Of a DNA stretch of 12,262 bases, positions 7,031 to 12,196 are shown piece after piece; the stretch's first letter is position 1, and each line of letters begins with the position of its first letter. The notes under the pieces are model-generated. The model ran no database searches. It saw only the letters and a list, made by a program, of their open reading frames with translations, and was not told the DNA's origin. The translations under genes and the position numbers were made by a program. Origin of the DNA: a bacterium (GTDB lineage Bacteria > Pseudomonadota > Alphaproteobacteria > Rs-D84); contig JAAVBR010000044.1 of NCBI GenBank assembly GCA_014802705.1, positions 1 through 12,262 of the forward strand, read 5' to 3'.

Positions 7031-7924
7031 CTATCGCCCATGCGATGTCGGGGTGACCCGCGGCCCCACCTTTGACGCCGGCATCCCGCGATAGATGCGG
7101 TTCACGATTTCTTCAAACCGGGCAAGTTTCATCGAAAACGGATCTGTATGCCCGGGGCCAAAGATGGGACTCTTGCCGAATTTCATGGCGAAAAACATAT
7201 AACGCACCACGGCCGGGTGTTCTTGGGCGGCGGACGCCATCATTTTCTCAAACGCGGTCGCATTGTCTGTCCGAATGGCATGGGCCAATTTTTTCACCAT
7301 GTCTTGTTCCCCGCGGCTCAGGGCGCGGATGTCATCACAACCGGTCCGCTGGAACAGGGACGCCTGGTCAATCAATTTGCCGTCTATAAAATTCTGGGCA
7401 TGCGCGTCCGCGATATCAATCCCTTTGGTCAGATACGCGTAATACAGTTTTTCCATCGCCCGTTCAAAACTGCCCGCCCGGTCACGCCCCACATAGTCCG
7501 ACAGCACCCACGAATACCTGCGATTGCCATATTTGAACACGGCGCCCATATGCATTTTGTTCACCAACCCCCGCACCCGGGATTGCAGGGGCATCACCCC
7601 CAATTCACCCGCCGACGCGTTGCGATTGATCTTCAGTGCCCAGACCTGGTCGCCCCATTGTATTTTATACACACTGCCGACACTGCCACTGTTGATATAC
7701 GACAATTTGACCGGCTGCCCCAGGATATCCGGCGCCCGGGGTAAAATATTATCCGCTGGACGCCCCCCGGCGACCCATTGTTCGATAAAATCCATGGCAA
7801 TCTGGGTAACGGCATCCCGAAACGCATCGGTTGCCGCCGCCACGTCCCCGTCGCCCACCGCGTCACGCACAGCCGGCGGCATTTCCCCCATACTTTGATG
7901 AACCGAACGCTTAAATTTTTTCAT
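7031..7924 (-). CDS. Kinase-like protein, orphan paralogue 2
   Basis: A 297-residue homologue of the kinase-like proteins at 5430-6287 and 9512-10321. Seen elements: glycine loop NSGSVGSVYK (78-87), ALK lysine at 98, RRYSWVLSDY (135-144), a catalytic-loop-like IADAHAQN with D173 and N178, and LIDQAS with D186 where typical kinases have DFG and the paralogues have DLG. Loss of the glycine suggests altered or lost activity, although both catalytic-type aspartates remain. It begins MKKF like the others and has a roughly 40-residue C-terminal extension. Unlike its paralogues it has no adjacent two-helix membrane gene and is transcribed alone from TTGGGT-17-TACAAT, with the ATG at the predicted +1 and no Shine-Dalgarno, suggesting a leaderless message. 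Confidence 0.6.
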   Translation of the reverse strand: MKKFKRSVHQSMGEMPPAVRDAVGDGDVAAATDAFRDAVTQIAMDFIEQWVAGGRPADNILPRAPDILGQPVKLSYINSGSVGSVYKIQWGDQVWALKINRNASAGELGVMPLQSRVRGLVNKMHMGAVFKYGNRRYSWVLSDYVGRDRAGSFERAMEKLYYAYLTKGIDIADAHAQNFIDGKLIDQASLFQRTGCDDIRALSRGEQDMVKKLAHAIRTDNATAFEKMMASAAQEHPAVVRYMFFAMKFGKSPIFGPGHTDPFSMKLARFEEIVNRIYRGMPASKVGPRVTPTSHGR

Positions 7925-7930
7925 ACGGGG

Positions 7931-7959
7931 ATTGTATCACAGATCGCGCCCCAACCCAA
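7931..7959 (-). promoter_or_regulatory. Promoter of orphan kinase-like gene, leaderless
   Basis: TTGGGT (7954-7959), 17-base spacer, TACAAT (7931-7936) on the minus strand. Six bases separate the -10 box from the ATG at 7924. The -35 box starts two bases beyond the T-tract of the terminator at 7961-7982. Confidence 0.65.
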
Positions 7960-7960
7960 A

Positions 7961-7982
7961 CAAAAACCGCCCATCGGGGCGG
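7961..7982 (-). terminator. Terminator of the zeta-like operon
   Basis: Minus-strand hairpin CCGCCC / GGGCGG (7977-7982 with 7967-7972), four-base loop, followed by TTTTTG. It lies 13 bases past the stop of the 47-residue gene. An 18-base stretch (7955-7972) is identical to 8718-8735 at the next terminator. Confidence 0.85.
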
Positions 7983-7995
7983 CGGTGGGATACGA

Positions 7996-8139
7996 TCACA
8001 AAGAAACCTTGTATATCTGCCCATTGATGGCATAGGCAACAGGCACCCCGGCTTTACGGGCCCGTTCTTGCGCTTTACGGGCCCCACGATTGGCCAGGCG
8101 CAACAATTTTGCCGATAATTCGTAATTAGATTTTGTCAT
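7996..8139 (-). CDS. 47-residue basic protein paired with zeta-like ATPase
   Basis: A small basic protein: a helix rich in Ala, Arg and Lys (LSAKLLRLANRGARKAQERARKAG shape, described by positions 8-31) followed by PVAYAINGQIYKV, a short strand pair. I recall similar short proteins with an A.RA..KA...N...G.P..Y..NG.IYY pattern beside zeta-family ATPases in other bacteria, but I know of no established function. The ATG at 8139 is preceded by AAAGGT and overlaps the end of the ATPase gene by 14 bases, so the two are translationally coupled. It may be the antitoxin or an accessory of that ATPase; classical epsilon antitoxins are larger and lie upstream. A terminator follows. Confidence 0.6.
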   Translation of the reverse strand: MTKSNYELSAKLLRLANRGARKAQERARKAGVPVAYAINGQIYKVSL

Positions 8140-8686
8140 TTTTGTACCTTTTGAATTTATTATAGACCGCTTCATCCGCGATTTCAACAAATTCCCCTTT
8201 GCCCCGTGCAACTATTTTATAACTGGTCCCCCCGTTATAATACAATTCCCAATATGAAACCATCGGGATAACAGACCAGAAATTATTTAAACTGCGTCCA
8301 TAACGCCGCCGAACATCACAGTCCGGCACATTATGTCCCCCCAAGGCCACACGTTGCTTGATACGTTCTAAATTTTGTTCCACAGATTCCAGAAAAACAT
8401 AAATAAAAATTATTTCATATTTTGCCTTTCGCGCCCGTTCTATGACACGACGGTGCAAATTCCCCGAAATTGTCGATTCCCAAACGATGGGCACACGATC
8501 ATTCAACAATGCCGTCAATTTATCCAGCAACAGACGCCCCGCTTTAATCCCCAGGGTATCTTTATGACTTTTGGCCAATTCATCTGCATTTAAAAACGTG
8601 ATTTTGTCTTCACGAACCAACTCTTTGGCCAATGTTGTTTTCCCAGATCCATTTGGACCGGCAATGATATAGAATTTCTGTGACAT
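8126..8686 (-). CDS. Zeta-toxin family P-loop ATPase/kinase
   Basis: A 186-residue P-loop protein. Walker A is GPNGSGKT at 10-17; then FLNADELA (28-35 region), WESTISG and a conserved RRRYGRSLNNFW segment near the C-terminal third, the layout of the zeta-toxin/AAA_33 family in chromosomes. Zeta toxins phosphorylate UDP-N-acetylglucosamine and block cell-wall synthesis; whether this chromosomal subfamily is toxic is not established. The ATG at 8686 starts exactly at the conserved N-terminus, lies seven bases after a perfect TATAAT and lacks a Shine-Dalgarno, so the message is probably leaderless. The reading frame continues upstream through the promoter but without support. It overlaps the downstream 47-residue gene. 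Base composition is more AT-rich than that of the porin/VIT region. Confidence 0.8.
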   Translation of the reverse strand: MSQKFYIIAGPNGSGKTTLAKELVREDKITFLNADELAKSHKDTLGIKAGRLLLDKLTALLNDRVPIVWESTISGNLHRRVIERARKAKYEIIFIYVFLESVEQNLERIKQRVALGGHNVPDCDVRRRYGRSLNNFWSVIPMVSYWELYYNGGTSYKIVARGKGEFVEIADEAVYNKFKRYKNDKI

Positions 8687-8693
8687 GCCATAA

Positions 8694-8722
8694 ATTATAC
8701 CAAATATGACGCATTTTCCCAA
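8694..8722 (-). promoter_or_regulatory. Promoter of zeta-like gene, leaderless
   Basis: TTGGGA (8717-8722), 17-base spacer, consensus TATAAT (8694-8699) on the minus strand, seven bases before the ATG. The -35 box overlaps the tail of the preceding terminator. Confidence 0.7.
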
Positions 8723-8723
8723 A

Positions 8724-8746
8724 CAAAAACCGCCCCAATGGGGCGG
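8724..8746 (-). terminator. Terminator of small lipoprotein gene
   Basis: Minus-strand hairpin CCGCCCC / GGGGCGG (8740-8746 with 8730-8736), three-base loop, then TTTTTG. It follows the lipoprotein stop by 14 bases and closely matches the terminator at 7961-7982. Confidence 0.88.
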
Positions 8747-8760
8747 GGCGGTGGGATATT

Positions 8761-9123
8761 TTATCTTTGCCGGACAAAGGCCTTGGCTTTATGTTCCATG
8801 GTTATATTTTTAATAATGCGCTGTTGGTCTACCAAAACAGTATCCCCTACATTGGAAAACAGGGACATATCTTTTGCATCTGGGTTCTCCATCCCCAGGT
8901 TCACAACTTCGCCGTCTTTATTGATCAACAAAAAATTGCATCTGGGTGTACTACCATACGCGCCGCTTCCATAACCCCATTTGCCCAGGATCAAGGCCGT
9001 ATCCACGCGTGCGGTAACTTTTTGGTTATCGGTCGCCCCCAAAAATTCGCCAGGATTTTCCGTTTGACGACAACCCGCCAACCCCAACAAAACCAACATA
9101 AACGAAAGATATTTGTTTTTCAT
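8761..9123 (-). CDS. Small lipoprotein of unknown function
   Basis: A 120-residue protein with a lipoprotein signal peptide: basic start, hydrophobic stretch and lipobox LAGC with the cysteine at 18. The mature part contains LILGKWGYGSG and NFLLINKDGEVVNLGM, a pattern like small periplasmic beta-rich domains that respond to or bind ligands (a lipocalin-like fold is possible, but I do not recognise a family). The ATG at 9123 has AAAAGGA upstream; a promoter TTGACA-16-TACGTT starts right behind the stop of the two-helix membrane gene. It ends in a strong terminator, so it is probably monocistronic and independent of the kinase module. Confidence 0.75.
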   Translation of the reverse strand: MKNKYLSFMLVLLGLAGCRQTENPGEFLGATDNQKVTARVDTALILGKWGYGSGAYGSTPRCNFLLINKDGEVVNLGMENPDAKDMSLFSNVGDTVLVDQQRIIKNITMEHKAKAFVRQR

Positions 9124-9150
9124 ATAAAATCCTTTTCTGTTATACGCAAC

Positions 9151-9178
9151 AACGTAGCACGTCTTTATAAATTGTCAA
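9151..9178 (-). promoter_or_regulatory. Putative promoter of small lipoprotein gene
   Basis: Consensus -35 TTGACA (9173-9178), 16-base spacer, TACGTT (9151-9156) on the minus strand. A weaker alternative -10 (TATAAC) lies closer to the gene. Confidence 0.5.
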
Positions 9179-9184
9179 TATTAT

Positions 9185-9466
9185 TTACGCGCCGGCCATG
9201 CGACCGTTGTTCCGATCGTTAAACCACCGGGAAATCGTATCACGCATCCCGTCAAATTCGGCCGCGCCCCGTTCCAAAGATTTCCGCCACGTGACCCCAC
9301 GCTTGTAAAACAACCAATAATTAAACGGCGCCAACAGCGCAAAAGTTGACCAGAACGTCCGCAGATGTCCCCCCGCCACGGCATCCCCCACCGCGCTGGC
9401 GCACGCCCCCAGGATCGCCGACATCACCACGGTCTTGGATAAATTCACCCATAATTTTTTGTCCAT
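9185..9466 (-). CDS. Small two-helix membrane protein of module 2
   Basis: A 93-residue protein homologous to that at 6284-6685. It starts MDKKLWVNLSKT, has two hydrophobic helices at about residues 11-28 and 35-52, then ALLAPFNYWLFYKRG and GAAEFDGM, the same blocks in the same spacing as its paralogue. It lacks the paralogue's Cys/His-containing C-terminal tail, ending soon after. The ATG at 9466 is chosen because AGGGAT lies at normal distance and the homology begins there; longer in-frame starts have no support. It lies 45 bases downstream of the kinase-like gene 9512-10321, whereas in module 1 the membrane gene precedes the kinase gene. A possible own promoter is at 9488-9515. Function unknown. 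Confidence 0.7.
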   Translation of the reverse strand: MDKKLWVNLSKTVVMSAILGACASAVGDAVAGGHLRTFWSTFALLAPFNYWLFYKRGVTWRKSLERGAAEFDGMRDTISRWFNDRNNGRMAGA

Positions 9467-9487
9467 CGTTTTATCCCTTTTTTTGTT

Positions 9488-9515
9488 ACCATAGCGCGCC
9501 ACGCCCAAAAATCAA
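9488..9515 (-). promoter_or_regulatory. Possible promoter of module 2 membrane protein gene
   Basis: TTGATT (9510-9515), 16-base spacer, TATGGT (9488-9493) on the minus strand, overlapping the stop codon of the kinase-like gene. No terminator hairpin is seen between the two genes, so read-through is also likely. Confidence 0.4.
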
Positions 9516-10321
9516 GATTTTTCCCGCCCTTTTTGCGATTGTTCATAATAAGACCGCATCAAATTACATTGATTCGCGAACGACGGATAACCTGACAGCC
9601 TCTTAATCATATACTGAATAATATGGGGATCTGTCTGGATGATACTATCCATTTTTTTCAATAATTCGTCCCGACAGCGGGTCCGCATCAGAAAAAATAA
9701 CTTTTTGACGATATCTATTTCACGACGATTCAAGGACATACCGTGTTGTGACAATGTCCCCAAATCAACAATCCGCCCATTAATTATATTGCTTGAGCGG
9801 TCAAAATCGCCATACCAAATGCCTTTGGTTAAATAAATATACATCAACCTATCTTGAATATCAGGCTGATTTTCACAGGGCACCATCCATGGGGACACAT
9901 TCCAATCATACTTGGCGCGTTTAAACTTATAGGTAGCACCAATGTAAACCCGCCTAAACAGATGACGCGACCGATGTGTCATATATATCCATAGCATATC
10001 AGGATTCCAACTGTGCCACCACCAATAAGAATTGAATTTCAGGGCAAAATCACAATCACCGATAGAAAGTTTATAAACACTTCCCTCGGCCCCATGTCCC
10101 ACAGGGGACAGGGATGTTTTTTGGTGAAACAAAGATGTAATTTTTAATTCGGGACTTGGGTCTTTCGGGGTCCATTTTTTTCGAAACTGACACCCAAGCC
10201 TGGATATCACCTTCACAAATTTGGCGGTTTCCGCCGCCCGATTATTGGTATCAATATATTTATCCAGTGTCGGCGGTAACGCCCCCCGATGGCCAAAATC
10301 ATCCAACGTAAACTTTTTCAT
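9512..10321 (-). CDS. Kinase-like protein, paralogue 3 (of module 2)
   Basis: A 269-residue homologue of the proteins at 5430-6287 and 7031-7924. The N-terminus MKKF followed by GHRGALPP (10-17) matches paralogue 1 nearly exactly. Core elements: glycine loop GHGAEGSVYK (75-84), ALK lysine at 95, catalytic-loop-like WYGDFDRSSN with D172 and N178 (one residue longer than in the paralogues), and IVDLG with D186. A tryptophan-rich insertion (YWWWHSW, 99-105) follows the ALK lysine. The segment is clearly more AT-rich than paralogue 1, which suggests separate acquisition or strong drift. It starts six bases after the 113-residue gene, so the two form one operon. Kinase fold is likely; activity and substrate are unknown. 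Confidence 0.6.
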   Translation of the reverse strand: MKKFTLDDFGHRGALPPTLDKYIDTNNRAAETAKFVKVISRLGCQFRKKWTPKDPSPELKITSLFHQKTSLSPVGHGAEGSVYKLSIGDCDFALKFNSYWWWHSWNPDMLWIYMTHRSRHLFRRVYIGATYKFKRAKYDWNVSPWMVPCENQPDIQDRLMYIYLTKGIWYGDFDRSSNIINGRIVDLGTLSQHGMSLNRREIDIVKKLFFLMRTRCRDELLKKMDSIIQTDPHIIQYMIKRLSGYPSFANQCNLMRSYYEQSQKGREKS

Positions 10322-10327
10322 CGGTCA

Positions 10328-10669
10328 TTAACGACCTTGATTGACCTTATGGTACCGACATGAATGGCGATATATTTGATGGTACCCCGCCCCACCCAGT
10401 TCTTTGGGGCAATTTTCATAATTGCATGCCACAACGTGTTCAGGATGATAGGCACATTCTTTTTGGGGGGCAGGAAACGACACCATATTTATAAATCTTT
10501 GAACATTACTGTAACGGGCCATGGCCACCGCATAGGATGTTTTGGTGGACGTGCTGCGCCATTCATACCCTAATTTAGCGGTCACCACCGCATCACAGTA
10601 ATATGCCCCGTCATCTTCAATTAACTGAACATGTCCCCTATCTGTGGAATATTCTTCTAATACGTTCAT
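10328..10669 (-). CDS. Head protein of module 2, Cys/His-containing, unknown function
   Basis: A 113-residue soluble protein and first gene of the operon with kinase-like paralogue 3. The first 60 residues (LEEY, V.L..D.G, GYEWRSTST) weakly resemble the 75-residue head protein of module 1. The C-terminal half adds CAYHPEHVVACNYENC and HSCRYH, four or five cysteines with interspersed histidines that could bind a metal such as zinc; this tail is missing from the module 1 counterpart. The ATG at 10669 follows a consensus TTGACA-16-TAAAGT promoter. No signal peptide, so the cysteines are probably cytoplasmic. No family recognised. Confidence 0.65.
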   Translation of the reverse strand: MNVLEEYSTDRGHVQLIEDDGAYYCDAVVTAKLGYEWRSTSTKTSYAVAMARYSNVQRFINMVSFPAPQKECAYHPEHVVACNYENCPKELGGAGYHQIYRHSCRYHKVNQGR

Positions 10670-10700
10670 ATCTGTTTTCCGTTGTTATATTGCAAAACAA

Positions 10701-10728
10701 ACTTTAATCCAAATTACAACATTGTCAA
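10701..10728 (-). promoter_or_regulatory. Promoter of module 2 operon
   Basis: Consensus -35 TTGACA (10723-10728), 16-base spacer, TAAAGT (10701-10706) on the minus strand. The -35 box starts directly at the end of the preceding terminator's T-tract. Confidence 0.65.
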
Positions 10729-10729
10729 C

Positions 10730-10758
10730 AAAAAAACAGAGAGCGACCCAATGGGGCG
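10730..10758 (-). terminator. Terminator of secreted-protein gene
   Basis: A weaker hairpin on the minus strand (CCC/GGG core with flanking CG pairs, 10744-10758, loop ATT), followed by a pyrimidine stretch and seven T at 10730-10736. It shares CCCAATGGGGCGG with the terminator at 8724-8746. Confidence 0.6.
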
Positions 10759-10761
10759 GTG

Positions 10762-11256
10762 TTATTCTACAATACTCAGATATAAACCATCGGCATCACG
10801 GGGGCCAATGGCATGCCAAACATCCTTGTTCCCACGACTAAAAAACAAATCCATGGGCGATGACAGACGCGTATAATACACAAACCCATCATCTGCAATC
10901 AAATCATCCAGGTTGATGGCGGCCCCGCCCATCGTCACAAAAGGACCGTTGGCGGCATGATCTTTGACCGCCGTCTTGTCCGCCCGGCGTTTTGGGGTCA
11001 TCGGACATTTCATCAAAACATCATTGGCGGCCGATTCTGCATTTTGGCGCGCGATCTGGGCGGCGCATTCCTCGTCTGTTTTGGGCAAACCGTTACAGCG
11101 AAACGGCTCGTCCCCATGGTCTGCCATACAGTCGGCATACATGGTGCATGTCGTGACACCCCCCGGCAGATAGCCAATCTGAACACAATCGGACATATCC
11201 ACCGCCATCGCCGTGACGGGCAACGCCACCCCCAACAGAATAATTGGTAATTTCAT
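10762..11256 (-). CDS. Secreted Cys-containing protein of unknown function
   Basis: A 164-residue protein with a typical Sec signal peptide (hydrophobic IILLGVALPV, cleavage probably after AMA at 18). The mature N-terminal half carries cysteines at 24, 37, 43 and 54 and two more further on, spaced as if forming disulfides in the periplasm; the C-terminal half (FVTMGGAAINLDDLIADDGF, DLFFSRGNKDVWHAIGP) is more beta-like. I do not recognise a family. Start at 11256 is supported by AGAGGAAAG. It is driven by a TTGCGC-17-TATAAT promoter that is a near-identical copy of the one before the P-loop gene upstream, and it ends in its own terminator. Confidence 0.7.
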   Translation of the reverse strand: MKLPIILLGVALPVTAMAVDMSDCVQIGYLPGGVTTCTMYADCMADHGDEPFRCNGLPKTDEECAAQIARQNAESAANDVLMKCPMTPKRRADKTAVKDHAANGPFVTMGGAAINLDDLIADDGFVYYTRLSSPMDLFFSRGNKDVWHAIGPRDADGLYLSIVE

Positions 11257-11279
11257 AAAATCTTTCCTCTACCCCCGCT

Positions 11280-11308
11280 ATTATAACACACCACCCGCCC
11301 CGGCGCAA
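11280..11308 (-). promoter_or_regulatory. Sigma-70 promoter, copy 1
   Basis: TTGCGC (11303-11308), 17-base spacer, consensus TATAAT (11280-11285) on the minus strand, 23 bases before the start of the secreted-protein gene. Lies inside the 37-bp direct repeat. Confidence 0.75.
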
Positions 11309-11316
11309 ATATCTGG
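11280..11316. repeat. 37-bp direct repeat, copy 1
   Basis: Matches 11885-11921 at 35 of 37 positions. Each copy contains a complete promoter. The two copies flank the P-loop gene, so recombination between them would remove that gene and leave one intact promoter for the secreted-protein gene. Confidence 0.9.
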
Positions 11317-11331
11317 CGGCGGGGTGACATA

Positions 11332-11862
11332 TCAAAACGGTCGCGCACGCCAGGCACCACGGCGATTATCCCGATGCGATGGCCGGATTTCATAAACCGA
11401 GATGCCGGCGCCCCGAATACGGCCCAAAATAATGGGCAACCGTTCCCGATCATAGGCCAGACTTACCCGTATCAATCCGCATGTCGATTTTAACCCCCGA
11501 TGATAGCGATTATCCCACAACCACCGCCACAGAATGCGAAATACCCGGCGCAGGCCCCCATGACGCACCACCAGGATTAAATCCGCCTGGCGCAGGGCTT
11601 TTTCGGTCCAGGGCTGCCATGCCGTCCCCTCGGCCACCCATTGGCCATGGCGCCGCAATTCTGCCCCCAGGCGCCGGGCACAAACCGCAGGGGAATTTTC
11701 ATTTCCCCCGGCACATCGGGGGCCAAAACGCAATTCATCAAACTGAATCCAGGGCCGCCCCAAATATTGCGCCAACCGATGCGCCAAAAACGTCTTGCCC
11801 GCCCCCGGCGCCCCAATAACACAAATCTTGTTGTACTGGCTAAAATCTATTCGCCCATTCAT
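11332..11862 (-). CDS. FlaR/adenylate-kinase-like P-loop nucleotide kinase
   Basis: A 176-residue P-loop protein. Walker A GAPGAGKT at 17-24; then WIQFDELRFGP, a cysteine-containing middle, WVAEGTAWQPW and ADLILVVRHGGLRRVFRILWRWL. This layout, a bound-D after the first strand and an aliphatic strand followed by an Arg-rich lid helix, is that of the topology-modulation protein FlaR/AAA_17-18 group of small kinases, whose substrates are mostly unknown. The start is uncertain: ATG at 11862 is given, but ATG at 11874 would leave a leader of about four bases from the consensus promoter, and no Shine-Dalgarno is seen for either. The gene is bracketed by the 37-bp direct repeats and may be a removable or transferred cassette. 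Confidence 0.7.
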   Translation of the reverse strand: MNGRIDFSQYNKICVIGAPGAGKTFLAHRLAQYLGRPWIQFDELRFGPRCAGGNENSPAVCARRLGAELRRHGQWVAEGTAWQPWTEKALRQADLILVVRHGGLRRVFRILWRWLWDNRYHRGLKSTCGLIRVSLAYDRERLPIILGRIRGAGISVYEIRPSHRDNRRGAWRARPF

Positions 11863-11884
11863 CGCATGGCCCATTGTTGCGATC

Positions 11885-11913
11885 ATTATAACACACCGAC
11901 CGCCCCGGCGCAA
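11885..11913 (-). promoter_or_regulatory. Sigma-70 promoter, copy 2
   Basis: TTGCGC (11908-11913), 17-base spacer, TATAAT (11885-11890) on the minus strand, 10 bases before the nearest in-frame ATG of the P-loop gene (11874). Confidence 0.75.
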
Positions 11914-11921
11914 ATATCTGG
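11885..11921. repeat. 37-bp direct repeat, copy 2
   Basis: Second copy of the promoter-bearing repeat at 11280-11316; the two mismatches are adjacent and lie in the spacer between the -10 and -35 boxes. Confidence 0.9.
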
Positions 11922-11931
11922 GGGGGCCGAC

Positions 11932-11966
11932 GGGGCACCCCTCTTGGATATGAGGGGAACTGCCCC
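11932..11966. repeat. Interrupted 12-bp hairpin
   Basis: GGGGCA (11932-11937) plus CCCCTC (11938-11943) pair with GAGGGG (11952-11957) and TGCCCC (11961-11966); an eight-base loop and a three-base AAC bulge. No T-tract follows, so it is probably not a terminator. It lies just upstream of promoter copy 2. Confidence 0.55.
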
Positions 11967-11979
11967 CTCACTTGCCGTC

Positions 11980-12037
11980 ATCCCGTCGACCGGGCCCCGC
12001 GCAAACAGGGTTTGCGTGGGTGGTGCGCGGACGGGAT
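11980..12037 (+). repeat. Structured intergenic palindrome, copy C
   Basis: Outer stem ATCCCGTC (11980-11987) / GACGGGAT (12030-12037) encloses the shared flanks GGGCCCCGC and GTGGGTGG and the inner hairpin GCAAAC-AGG-GTTTGC. The GTCATCCC ... GGGATCCA ends resemble common alphaproteobacterial dispersed palindromes. Confidence 0.65.
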
Positions 12038-12082
12038 CCATTGTGTTCTGGTGTGTTCTAAACTTGGTTCTTACGCTCCTTT

Positions 12083-12196
12083 GTCATCGCGAGGGTACCG
12101 GCAGAGCAACGCGGGGCCGGTGCCCGTGGCGATCCAGTCAATAAAAAAGTATATATCATTATTATTCACTGGATGGATACGCGATGCTCGCAATGA
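12083..12196. repeat. Palindromic dispersed element of the TCATTGCGAG type
   Basis: The arms TCATCGCGAG (12084-12093) and CTCGCAATGA (12187-12196) are inverted copies with one mismatch. Inside, ATCCAGT (12132-12138) is matched by ACTGGAT (12168-12174), and GGGTACCGGC (12093-12102) pairs with GCCGGTGCCC (12116-12125) with one wobble. An AT-rich centre separates the halves. Such GTCATTGCGAG ... GCAATCCAG palindromes are widespread in bacterial intergenic DNA. Confidence 0.55.

Noticed and set aside
11280..11921. The two 37-bp repeats as a CRISPR or att-site pair
   Set aside because: Only two copies, separated by a gene, and each reads as a complete sigma-70 promoter; no integrase or cas gene is present.
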